A stretch of DNA of 30,233 nt, taken from an uncultured Porphyromonadaceae bacterium. Its GTDB lineage: Bacteria; Bacteroidota; Bacteroidia; Bacteroidales; Muribaculaceae. Position 1 is the first letter of the stretch; the number at the start of each line of letters is the position of its first letter. Under the pieces are notes generated by a model. It searched no databases, had not been told where the DNA came from, and saw nothing but the letters and a program-made list of their open reading frames with translations. This document shows positions 1 to 6,978 of the stretch, in pieces. The stretch lies in assembly GCA_937892215.1 (NCBI GenBank), contig CALAVE010000020.1, positions 1 to 30,233 of the forward strand. Reading direction: 5' to 3'. The translations under genes were made by a program, and so were the position numbers.

Positions 1-23
1 CCTCGGAAAGACTTCATATAGAT

Positions 24-536
24 ATGTACCAACTTATTGATGATTATATGGAACAAAGAAAATTTAGCAGGGCGGCAACAGCCGCCTTTACGGGGCATCG
101 CTTTGTCGATGCTGCACAGAGGGAACACGTCAAGAAGCGGCTTTCAAATGCAGTGCTTGATGCTTATGGGCATGGCATCCGAAATTTCATATCCGGTTTT
201 GCCATTGGGTTTGATATGATGGCGGCAGAAGCGATCGTTTCACTGAAACGTAGCTATCCCGACATCACATTGATAGCTGCAATTCCCTTCAAGGGTCAAG
301 CCAGTCGTTTCAGTTTCTATGACCGAAAGCGATATGACAGGTTGCTGGAGGTAGCTGATGAAGTGATTGTGCTCAGTGAGAGTTATTATCCAAGGTGTTT
401 CTTGGACAGGGATGAGTTCATGGTGAACAACTCCTCTAAGCTCATAGGCTATTATGATGGTCGAGAGAAAGGTGGAACGTTCTACACCATTCGTAAGGCA
501 ATGGCTCAGAACATCCCTATAGTGAATGTGTTTTGA
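24..536 (+). CDS. SLOG-superfamily (DUF1273/YpsA-like) protein
   Basis: The 170-residue product has the Rossmann-like SLOG signature: FTGHR at residues 22-26, SGFAIGFDMMAAE near 57-69, and an IPF..Q segment further on. This matches the YpsA/DUF1273 family, which is related to DprA and LOG nucleotide-binding folds. The precise substrate is unknown; family members are thought to bind nucleotides or nucleotide-derived ligands. The reading frame is open to the left edge of the window, so the true start may lie outside it. An internal Met at residue 9, just before the conserved core, is another possible start. No operon partner is visible. The family call is fairly secure and the function is not. 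Confidence 0.75.
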   Translation: MYQLIDDYMEQRKFSRAATAAFTGHRFVDAAQREHVKKRLSNAVLDAYGHGIRNFISGFAIGFDMMAAEAIVSLKRSYPDITLIAAIPFKGQASRFSFYDRKRYDRLLEVADEVIVLSESYYPRCFLDRDEFMVNNSSKLIGYYDGREKGGTFYTIRKAMAQNIPIVNVF

Positions 537-554
537 AATCTAAAAGTATGATTT

Positions 555-668
555 ATGGGTGATATTGGAAGCATTATTATCATCGTCATAGTCTTCCGCG
601 TCATCTTCCTCGTGCTTAGTGCATGGTGGAGAGGTGATAGCAGGAATGACTTTAGACGTGACAGATAG
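555..668 (+). CDS. possible 37-residue single-pass membrane protein
   Basis: A short frame begins MGDIGSIIIIVIVFRVIFLV and ends with a basic tail rich in Arg and Asp. Residues 5-25 form one uninterrupted hydrophobic stretch followed by WWRGD, consistent with a single membrane helix and a charged cytoplasmic tail. A weak purine run (AAAAG) lies about 8 nt upstream of the ATG. It starts 18 bp after the SLOG gene on the same strand, so it could be co-transcribed. No family is recognised. The hydrophobic run could occur by chance in a frame this short. Confidence 0.4.
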   Translation: MGDIGSIIIIVIVFRVIFLVLSAWWRGDSRNDFRRDR

Positions 669-688
669 CAGTCTGGCAAAGAGCCACA

Positions 689-1222
689 CTACTCTTCTTC
701 GATGTCGTCAGGCCACCAGAACTGTTGCAGTTCGTGGATGATGTCATCCCAATCCTGCATGGTGAACGTACCTTCGCCCATCATCATTATTGTCATAGTG
801 ATGTCGTTGTAGGTACGATAGACATTCGTGTCCCTAAAGCCGTTTCGGATGTAGAAGTCGTGACGACGCTGGCGTTGGGATATATTATCACAGACCTGCG
901 TAGGACTTTCCATGTCCAAGACACAGGTTTGTGCACTATACTTTTCAATCAGTTGAGTCAGTATTGTCTGACCATAGCCTTTGCCGCGTAACTTTTCGCA
1001 CACGGCAAAGTACCAGAACCAGTTGATAGACTTACGTGGATAGACGATGGTGAAGCCAAAGAAGTCTTCGCCATCGTAGTATGCGGTGAAATCCAACGGC
1101 ATTTCCTCAACCAGGCGCATCAAGTCCTTCCAAGGGATTTGTTCGTCTTCAGGGAATGCCGTTTCATATAGCTGTTTTATCTTTTTGTCTTCATTAAGTG
1201 CTGTTATCTGTTTCGTTCTCAT
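689..1222 (-). CDS. GNAT-family N-acetyltransferase
   Basis: This 177-residue protein has the GNAT acetyl-CoA pyrophosphate-binding loop (RGKGYG, residues 79-84) after an aromatic beta-strand region (NWFWYFAV) and before a helix (TILTQLIEKY). GNAT enzymes transfer an acetyl group from acetyl-CoA to an amine. The acceptor cannot be told from the sequence. It is the last gene of the minus-strand redox operon, 7 bp downstream of the NTF2-like gene. The C-terminus is acidic and Trp-rich. Confidence 0.8.
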   Translation of the reverse strand: MRTKQITALNEDKKIKQLYETAFPEDEQIPWKDLMRLVEEMPLDFTAYYDGEDFFGFTIVYPRKSINWFWYFAVCEKLRGKGYGQTILTQLIEKYSAQTCVLDMESPTQVCDNISQRQRRHDFYIRNGFRDTNVYRTYNDITMTIMMMGEGTFTMQDWDDIIHELQQFWWPDDIEEE

Positions 1223-1229
1223 ATTATCT

Positions 1230-1598
1230 TCAATAAGTTGATGCCGAAGCCGCTATAAACTGCCAACGACTATCACGATTGACGAGTTTGAACGATAGTT
1301 GTAAACGCCATGTATGGCGACCACCTCCAAAGACAGCGGCATTGACTCGACTACGACCTGTGAGGGTGGCATTATTGCCATCGACCTTGATGTCCATCTG
1401 CTCATGTTCGGCTGAATAGTAGTTCAATGTACCTTCTGCAATAGCTCTGATGTACTCTTGCTTTGACTGGTGCATCCCCGTCATGTGGGTCAGCACGAAA
1501 TCATCGGCATGGACACGGTTCAGTGTTGCCGTGTCCTTTGACACCATCGCCGCATACATCTCACGGTAGAGGGCTTCTATCTGTTCTTTGTCGGTCAT
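1230..1598 (-). CDS. NTF2-like (DUF4440/SnoaL-type) protein
   Basis: The chosen product starts MTDKEQIEALYREMYAAMV and is about 122 residues long. It has the alpha+beta cone pattern of NTF2-like/DUF4440 proteins: an N-terminal helix, then HADDFVLTHMTG, then strands ending in SRWQFIAAS. The frame stays open further upstream, but a start at 1739 would overlap the preceding reductase gene by more than 130 bp. The ATG at 1598 has an AAGAAG ribosome-binding site and begins 4 bp after that gene's stop. Such proteins are often small hydrolases, isomerases or ligand-binding domains, and no activity can be assigned. Confidence 0.75.
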   Translation of the reverse strand: MTDKEQIEALYREMYAAMVSKDTATLNRVHADDFVLTHMTGMHQSKQEYIRAIAEGTLNYYSAEHEQMDIKVDGNNATLTGRSRVNAAVFGGGRHTWRLQLSFKLVNRDSRWQFIAASASTY

Positions 1599-1602
1599 CT
1601 TC

Positions 1603-2229
1603 TTACTTGATAAAGTTTGTTGCGATACGTCTGGGTTCCTGCTCTGGCAGGCCGTTACGCTCACGCTCAGCGCGGATGGCACGGATAAGAAAAGCCATGT
1701 TGCGCCCCAGCACACGCATTGTCTGTAATCCTTCTTCATCTTTCATTACTTCTTCGGGTGAATTGCCATGCACGGCATTCCAATAGCGACTTGTGGCCAC
1801 GGGCATTTCGCCGTGCAGGAAATATTTGTTCAGCGTGTCGAGCGTCGCCGTCGTACCCATCCTACGGGCTGAAACGACAGCGGCACCAACCTTGAAGCGC
1901 TTCGAGAAAGAGGCTGAGAAAAACAGCCGGTTGAGAAACGAGACGAGCGTCCCGTTAGGCCCGGCATAATAGACAGGAGAGCCGATGATTAGACCGTCGG
2001 CCTGCTCAAACTTCTTTGCCACCTCATTCACCATGTCCTTATCAAAGATACAGTGTCCTAACTCACGACATTTATAGCAGCCGATACAGCCTCGGATGTC
2101 CTTATGGCCTACGTGGATAATCTCCGTCTCAACGCCGTTTCTCTGCAATTCGTCAGCCACCACGCTCAAAGCCGTAAAGGTACAGCCGTGAGCGTGAGGG
2201 CTTCCGTTGATCAGTAATGCTTTCATCAT
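1603..2229 (-). CDS. NAD(P)H-dependent flavin reductase with an Isf-like cysteine motif
   Basis: This 208-residue flavodoxin-fold protein begins MMKALLINGSPHAHGCT, the FMN phosphate-binding loop of the NADPH-dependent FMN reductase family, and continues with GSPVYYAGPNG, which contacts the isoalloxazine ring. Four cysteines at 48, 51, 54 and 60 (C-x2-C-x2-C-x5-C) match the compact motif of iron-sulfur flavoproteins that bind a 4Fe-4S cluster, so it may carry FMN and a cluster. It lies 3 bp after the SDR gene and 4 bp before the NTF2-like gene. Cluster binding is inferred from spacing alone. The start could be the first or second Met. Confidence 0.8.
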   Translation of the reverse strand: MMKALLINGSPHAHGCTFTALSVVADELQRNGVETEIIHVGHKDIRGCIGCYKCRELGHCIFDKDMVNEVAKKFEQADGLIIGSPVYYAGPNGTLVSFLNRLFFSASFSKRFKVGAAVVSARRMGTTATLDTLNKYFLHGEMPVATSRYWNAVHGNSPEEVMKDEEGLQTMRVLGRNMAFLIRAIRAERERNGLPEQEPRRIATNFIK

Positions 2230-2232
2230 ATT

Positions 2233-3069
2233 TTAATGCGTAGCCTTAAGATACTGCAAGTCACCATACCAATAAGAAGCCGTGCAACCGCCGTCGATAA
2301 GGAAGTCGGCACCGCTGATGAAACGACCACGGCTCGACATCAGGAACTCGGCCAAGTCGCCCACTTCGTCGGGCGTTCCTGCTCGACGGGCGGTCATTCC
2401 CTTAATCATGTTCAGATAGCCTTCCTTGCGAGGGCCGTGCAGTTCGTCATTGGCTAAAGGCGTAATGATGATACCTGGAGAGATTGAGTTAATGGTAGCA
2501 CCACGTCGTCCCCATTGGGTAGCCTCATACATCACGCGAAGCACATTGCAACGTTTGGAGTACTGATAGGCCTTCAGCGTATCGTTGATTTCCTTCAGGA
2601 ACGGCAGTTCCAGCAGTTCATCTACAGGAGTCGTTGCCAGGGCCTCGTTCTGCTCCTGTGGCAGTGCCGACAGACGATGGCCGCTTTGCGATGAGATAAT
2701 CACACCTGAACCTCCCTCTGCAATCACCTTGCCGAATTCTTCCAGTAGTACACTCGTTCCGTAGAGGTCAACACGGAGGATTTCTGCTACTGGAGCCTGA
2801 GAGGGTGAAACACCTGCGGCATTCACTACATTCGTTACCTCTCCTTTGCTGGTAGCAAATTCCACCAACTTCAGGATGTCTTCTTTTGAGCCGAGGTCGC
2901 ATTTGATAGTCGAGCATTCGAAACCAGCGTTCTCCAATGTCTTGGCGGCTTGTTCCGCATGTTCCAAACTATAGTCTGCCAGTACGACGTGCTTCCCAGC
3001 AGACACCCGACGGATAATAGCCAGCCCGATACTTCCAGCACCTACTAAAACAGATACTTGTTTCTTCAT
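2233..3069 (-). CDS. short-chain dehydrogenase/reductase
   Basis: This 278-residue SDR has a slightly unusual nucleotide-binding turn, VGAGSIGLAI (residues 10-18), NAAG at 83-86, an SSQSG active-site strand around 126-130, and a catalytic Y168-x3-K172. The roughly 40 residues between catalytic Ser and Tyr are far more than the usual 13. A similar insertion occurs in 3-alpha-hydroxysteroid dehydrogenase-like SDRs and may form a substrate or dimer element. The C-terminal SPGIIITPL and FISGADFLIDGG motifs are normal. The 1-bp gap to the flavodoxin lipoprotein gene indicates one operon. The substrate is not predictable. Confidence 0.88.
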   Translation of the reverse strand: MKKQVSVLVGAGSIGLAIIRRVSAGKHVVLADYSLEHAEQAAKTLENAGFECSTIKCDLGSKEDILKLVEFATSKGEVTNVVNAAGVSPSQAPVAEILRVDLYGTSVLLEEFGKVIAEGGSGVIISSQSGHRLSALPQEQNEALATTPVDELLELPFLKEINDTLKAYQYSKRCNVLRVMYEATQWGRRGATINSISPGIIITPLANDELHGPRKEGYLNMIKGMTARRAGTPDEVGDLAEFLMSSRGRFISGADFLIDGGCTASYWYGDLQYLKATH

Positions 3070-3070
3070 A

Positions 3071-3712
3071 TTACTTTCCTTGATAGCCTAACTTCTTCAA
3101 CCACTTTTCTACTCGCTCCTTACCCGTGCGCACATCGTGGCCATAGATGCTGAAGCCTTGTTCAACGGTGGCCTTCGGATAGGCTTTCTTCACGTCCTTC
3201 ACGCTACTGCCAAGGCCGGAGCCTTCATGGGTGGTAAAGGGAATGATGGTCTTGCCGTTCAAGTCGTACTTCTTGAAGAACGTGAACATCACTTGAGGAT
3301 AGGTGCCCCACCAGACGGGACCGCCGATGAAGATGACGTCGTACTTCGAGACATCTACCGAGCCTTCAAACGGAGGCAGTTCGCCGTTCTGCTGCTCCTC
3401 CTTGGCGAGGTCGCATAGGGGCTTGTAGGCCATACCGTCGTACTTGTGGGTCACAATCTCAAACTGGTCGGCACCCGTGAACTCCGAGATGTAGTCAGCC
3501 ACTATCTTCGTGTTGCCCACCTTGATGTTGCCCACTGAGTAGTTGTCCCCAGCGTGGGAGAAGAACACTACCAACGCTTTCTTGTCCGTTTTTACTTGCT
3601 GAGCAGGCTGCTCGCTATTCGTCTCTGTTGTCTCTGGTGCAGCTTTCTTTCCGCTACATGCCGTTGCCGTCAGCAGTGCGGCAATAGCCATCATATATTT
3701 GAATATCTTCAT
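3071..3712 (-). CDS. flavodoxin-family lipoprotein
   Basis: Starting at MKIFKYMMAIAALLTATACSG gives a lipoprotein signal with the modified Cys at residue 19, followed by a polar linker and a flavodoxin_4-type domain: VVFFSHAGDNY (FMN phosphate loop), GGPVWWGTYPQ and HEGSGLGSS. The frame remains open 19 codons upstream, but that part would run into the dehydrogenase gene and hide the signal peptide, so the internal Met is preferred. The product is about 213 residues. It is a paralogue of the cytoplasmic flavodoxin at 4929-5456 and probably presents the FMN domain outside the cytoplasm. Its electron partner is unknown. Confidence 0.85.
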   Translation of the reverse strand: MKIFKYMMAIAALLTATACSGKKAAPETTETNSEQPAQQVKTDKKALVVFFSHAGDNYSVGNIKVGNTKIVADYISEFTGADQFEIVTHKYDGMAYKPLCDLAKEEQQNGELPPFEGSVDVSKYDVIFIGGPVWWGTYPQVMFTFFKKYDLNGKTIIPFTTHEGSGLGSSVKDVKKAYPKATVEQGFSIYGHDVRTGKERVEKWLKKLGYQGK

Positions 3713-3737
3713 TGTCTCTGTCTTTAATTGGTTTGGT

Positions 3738-4913
3738 TTACAAACACATTCTGTAAATCTTCTCCACATCAGCAGGAGTCAGGTCGGTGAAGCCGTGGAG
3801 AACTCCATTGGGGCCGCAGGCTTTCTTGGCCATCAGGACGAAGTTCTTGTCGTCGATGCCCAGGTCTGAGAGGTGGGATTTTAGCCCAAGGGTCTCAAAG
3901 AAGAATGTTTCAAGGGCTTTGATTGCAGCCTTGGCCCCCTCCATCATGGTCAACGACATGTCAACGTCCATCACATTCATGCCGAAGCGGCAGATGAAGG
4001 GAGCGGTTTCCTCGTTGAGGATGTACGAGAGCCAGCGCGGGGTAAGGATGGCCAGACCATGACCGTGTGTGATGTCGTAGAAGGCAGACAACTCATGTTC
4101 CATCGAGTGGCAGACGGTAGCCTGAAAGAATCCGTCGTAGAGGAAGTTGTTGAGTGCCCACGACGATGCCCACATCAGATTGGCACGAGCCTCGTAGTCA
4201 TCAGGCTTATTCACGGCCACAGGCGCATATTTCACAACCGTCTTCAGCACCTCTTCCTGAATGCGCAGCAGCATGTCCATCGACTGCTTCTTGCTGAAAT
4301 AGGCCACGTCGAAGATGTGCGACATGATGTCCACGCTGCCGCAGGCTGTCTGATAGGCACTCACTGAGAAAGTGTTCGTGGGATCGAGGAATGACACATC
4401 GGGATTATTGTCGGGAGCGAAATAGCCCAGTTTCTCGTTGGTTTCCACATTGCTGATGACACAGCCTCCGTCCATCTCAGAACCAGTTGCCGAGAGCGTG
4501 AGCACTGTGATGATGGGCAATGTCTCGCTGACCGCAGATTTCTGCGTAATCAAGTCCCACACATCGTCGCCCTCATATTTGGCAGCGGCAGCAATAGCCT
4601 TCGTGCAGTCGATGGTAGAACCGCCGCCCACGGCCAGCAGCACGTCGATGTCCTCCTGCTTACAGATGGCGGCGCCATGGTTCACAGTGGTGTGACGAGG
4701 GTTTGGCTCTACGCCGGGGAGTTCAAACACATTGGCTCCTGCTTTCTGGAGTTCGGCCATCACCTTTTCGTACAAGCCGATTCTCTTAATGCTACCACCG
4801 CCATAGACCAGCAGCACACGGTTACCGAAACGTGCCACTTCCTCATGCAGGTGGCACAACTGCTCTTTGCCAAAATACACTTTGGTCTTGTTCTCAAAAA
4901 CAAAATCTCTCAT
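3738..4913 (-). CDS. iron-containing alcohol dehydrogenase, YqhD/BdhA type
   Basis: At 391 residues this matches YqhD/butanol dehydrogenases, which reduce aldehydes to alcohols with NADPH. The nucleotide-binding GGGST-IDCTKAIA motif lies near residues 96-108, and SATGSEMDGG and the metal ligands D195, H199, H269 and H283 follow the YqhD spacing. YqhD enzymes clear reactive aldehydes such as lipid-peroxidation products and methylglyoxal. With flavodoxins, an SDR and NTF2-like proteins around it, this suggests an electrophile or redox detoxification operon. It is 15 bp downstream of the cytoplasmic flavodoxin gene. Confidence 0.92.
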   Translation of the reverse strand: MRDFVFENKTKVYFGKEQLCHLHEEVARFGNRVLLVYGGGSIKRIGLYEKVMAELQKAGANVFELPGVEPNPRHTTVNHGAAICKQEDIDVLLAVGGGSTIDCTKAIAAAAKYEGDDVWDLITQKSAVSETLPIITVLTLSATGSEMDGGCVISNVETNEKLGYFAPDNNPDVSFLDPTNTFSVSAYQTACGSVDIMSHIFDVAYFSKKQSMDMLLRIQEEVLKTVVKYAPVAVNKPDDYEARANLMWASSWALNNFLYDGFFQATVCHSMEHELSAFYDITHGHGLAILTPRWLSYILNEETAPFICRFGMNVMDVDMSLTMMEGAKAAIKALETFFFETLGLKSHLSDLGIDDKNFVLMAKKACGPNGVLHGFTDLTPADVEKIYRMCL

Positions 4914-4928
4914 ATTTCCTATCTTTAA

Positions 4929-5456
4929 TTATTTTATTTTAACTTTGTTAACTATTTCCTTCGCTTCACGGTCGGCACCGGCTACCTCCGCGCCGTGAAT
5001 TGCCGTGCCATCGGTCACTATTGCTCCCGGACACAGACTCCGGATAAAGCGTACAGAACTGCCCAGCCCCGAGCCTTCATTGGTGCAGAACGGGACAATA
5101 GTCTTGCCGGTGAAGTCGTAGGACTCCAAGAAAGTGTAACACACCATGGGCATAGTCCCCCACCAGTTAGGGTAACCCAGGATGATGGTGTCGTACTCAT
5201 CGATGCTCTGCGGAGCGTTCTTAACTTCAGGGCGCGCTTTCTCGCGCAGTTCCTGCTTAGCCTCCTCAATGCAGGCCATGTACGACTTGGAGTATTCGTA
5301 GGTGGTATCAATCTGAAACACATCGGCCTCAGGGAGAAGCGCATGGATTTTCTCCACCATCACCTCAGTGTTTCCTCTCGTCAAATTCTTGATACTGCCA
5401 TTCACATAGTTCTCACCGCGGCGTGAGTAGTACGCTATTAAGATTTTCTGAGCCAT
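4929..5456 (-). CDS. cytoplasmic flavodoxin
   Basis: This 175-residue flavodoxin begins MAQKILIAYYSRRGENYV, an FMN phosphate-binding loop, and carries GYPNWWGTMPM and NEGSGLGSS loops that also contact flavin. It shares these motifs with the lipoprotein flavodoxin three genes on, indicating duplication within the operon. No signal peptide is visible, so it should be cytoplasmic. It starts 2 bp after the SnoaL-like gene. The role is inferred to be low-potential electron transfer or reduction linked to the neighbouring oxidoreductases. Confidence 0.88.
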   Translation of the reverse strand: MAQKILIAYYSRRGENYVNGSIKNLTRGNTEVMVEKIHALLPEADVFQIDTTYEYSKSYMACIEEAKQELREKARPEVKNAPQSIDEYDTIILGYPNWWGTMPMVCYTFLESYDFTGKTIVPFCTNEGSGLGSSVRFIRSLCPGAIVTDGTAIHGAEVAGADREAKEIVNKVKIK

Positions 5457-5458
5457 AA

Positions 5459-5893
5459 TTATCCTAACGCCTGATTAGTTGACCACTCAAAATACTGCTC
5501 ACGTTCGGCAATCCACCAGCGCCCGCCTATCTTAACATATTTGTCGTAGTAGCGCACGGCATGCACGGTGAGTTTGTCCTTGCCACCTTCCTCGGTTACG
5601 AGAGATGCCAAGGCATAGCACGTTCCTGTGGCATGGGTTTCGTCCTGAAACTCCACATTCTGCTGCCCGTTCATGTGGAACGAGACCTTTGCCGCACCGA
5701 AGGCCTTGTACTGGCGAATCATGTCGCGTACATCCGTTGCCGACATACCAAGTTTACCGCCGAAATACACGTTCAGTTTGATGTCGGGGCGGAAAATATC
5801 CACATAGCAGTCCTGATTGTTCTTGTCGCTCTCTGTTGCATAGAAATCTACTAAAGCCTTCAACTCCATGCGATCTTGCATTCTGAAATCCAT
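5459..5893 (-). CDS. SnoaL/NTF2-like protein
   Basis: This 144-residue protein has the SnoaL_4 pattern: an N-terminal helix with LKALVDFYATESDKNN, a DIFRPDIKLNVYFGG strand region, and a C-terminal GGRWWIAEREQYFEWS strand. It is the first gene of the tight redox operon and directly follows the gap below the AraC gene. These cone-shaped domains often act on small hydrophobic substrates, but no catalytic residue can be assigned here. Internal Met codons at residues 5 and 9 are other possible starts. Confidence 0.75.
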   Translation of the reverse strand: MDFRMQDRMELKALVDFYATESDKNNQDCYVDIFRPDIKLNVYFGGKLGMSATDVRDMIRQYKAFGAAKVSFHMNGQQNVEFQDETHATGTCYALASLVTEEGGKDKLTVHAVRYYDKYVKIGGRWWIAEREQYFEWSTNQALG

Positions 5894-5924
5894 AATATCT
5901 TAGTTTTACTTGGTTTTTACAACG

Positions 5925-5932
5925 CAAAGTTA
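5925..5932 (-). promoter_or_regulatory. candidate -7 box for the redox operon
   Basis: The minus strand reads TAACTTTG here, an exact match to the Bacteroidota -7 consensus TAnnTTTG, about 32 bp upstream of the SnoaL-like gene. The nearest upstream TTTG (5958-5961) leaves a 25-nt gap rather than the usual 19-21, so the -33 element is poor. A poor -33 box with an AraC gene immediately upstream would fit an activator-dependent promoter. Confidence 0.5.
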
Positions 5933-6034
5933 CGGCACTTCAGAGGAAGCGACGTTACAAAAATTTCGGTGGATTTTATCAAATTTTCGGTTTCTCACTG
6001 AAAGAGGAATCAATCAGCGCGTGAGAAATGGCGA

Positions 6035-6853
6035 CTATTCGCGAAAATCGCTTGGTTTCGCGCCAAGGTTAGCCTGAACATAGCGGCTGAAATGCGAGAG
6101 CGAGGAGAAGCCGAACATATCGCTGATGTCGGTAAACGAAAGGCTACGGTCACGGAGCATACGGCTGATATCTAGGGCTGTGTAGCGTGTAATCCAGTAT
6201 GTCGCAGGCAGACCGCTGACCTTCTTAGACACCTCGGAGAGGTACTTAGGAGTGACGCAGAGAGTGTCGGCATAATAGCCAATGTCGCGGTTCCGGCGGA
6301 AATCACCACGCTCCAACATCTCGATGAACTGTTCCATCAACTGATGCTGCTGCGACGAGATTTTATCGGCAGGGAAAAGCCGAGCATGGAAGTCAAAGAA
6401 ATCTATAATCATGCACTCCACGGCATTCATCAGCGCATCGCGCCTGAACTGGTGGTCGGTCTGCACAAGCCGACGTTTCACAGCTTCAAAGTTGCGGCGG
6501 CACACCTGCTGCTGCTCAGCATTAAGTCGCATTATTGGGTTCTGGAACAGGGACAGGTGTCCGCGAGTACCATAATTGCTCTGCGGTGTACTTAGTTCTA
6601 TGAATTTCTGTGTAACATAGATTACATCCACGCGAAAGTCATCACTTTCATAGAGGTCCCTCACCAGGTCGCCGCGCCGCGGAATTATCATACAATCACC
6701 TGCTTGAAAGCGGAACCCCTTTCCATTTCTCTCAAACGTGCAGAAGCCCTCGTAGCAGAATGCGTGGCACAGATAATCGGCGAACTCGGCATTTCCAATT
6801 CGCGCGAGCGTGTCGTCGATAATAATATGCTGCATCGTGTTACTCATCCGCAA
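6035..6853 (-). CDS. AraC-family transcriptional regulator
   Basis: This 272-residue protein has an N-terminal cupin-like sensing domain (FRFQAGDCMIIPRRGDLV) and a C-terminal pair of helix-turn-helix motifs from about residue 170: YYADTLCVTPKYLSEVSKKVSG and FTDISDMFGFSSLSHFSRYVQ. This is the AraC/XylS layout. It lies directly upstream of the eight-gene redox operon on the same strand, with a 141-bp gap containing a -7 box, so it probably controls that operon. The ligand is unknown. Met at residues 1, 3 or 7 could each be the start. Confidence 0.88.
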   Translation of the reverse strand: MRMSNTMQHIIIDDTLARIGNAEFADYLCHAFCYEGFCTFERNGKGFRFQAGDCMIIPRRGDLVRDLYESDDFRVDVIYVTQKFIELSTPQSNYGTRGHLSLFQNPIMRLNAEQQQVCRRNFEAVKRRLVQTDHQFRRDALMNAVECMIIDFFDFHARLFPADKISSQQHQLMEQFIEMLERGDFRRNRDIGYYADTLCVTPKYLSEVSKKVSGLPATYWITRYTALDISRMLRDRSLSFTDISDMFGFSSLSHFSRYVQANLGAKPSDFRE

Positions 6854-6875
6854 TCATCCGCACATAAATTCAATA

Positions 6876-6883
6876 CAAAGATA
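6876..6883 (-). promoter_or_regulatory. candidate -7 box for the AraC gene
   Basis: The minus strand carries TATCTTTG, a perfect TAnnTTTG box, 23 bp upstream of the AraC start. No TTTG occurs at the expected -33 distance, so only half the promoter signature is present. Confidence 0.4.
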
Positions 6884-6924
6884 CAAATAATCCGGATAAA
6901 AATAGGAAACAAATAAGGCATAAA

Positions 6925-6960
6925 ATCAGTTGGCCCTTAGAGCCCAAGAGCCAACCGATT
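6925..6960 (-). terminator. intrinsic terminator after the GH13 gene
   Basis: The arms AATC-A-GTTGGC and GCCAAC-C-GATT pair as a ten-base-pair stem with one A-C mismatch. Read on the minus strand the hairpin ends in GATTTTA, a modest U-tract. It lies 18 bp past the GH13 stop and separates the glucan locus from the AraC gene. Confidence 0.6.
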
Positions 6961-6978
6961 AAATATCTGCAACTTATG

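Noticed and set aside
1599..1739. Extended N-terminus of the NTF2-like protein
   Set aside because: It would overlap the upstream reductase gene by over 130 bp, whereas an ATG with AAGAAG before it begins right after that gene's stop.
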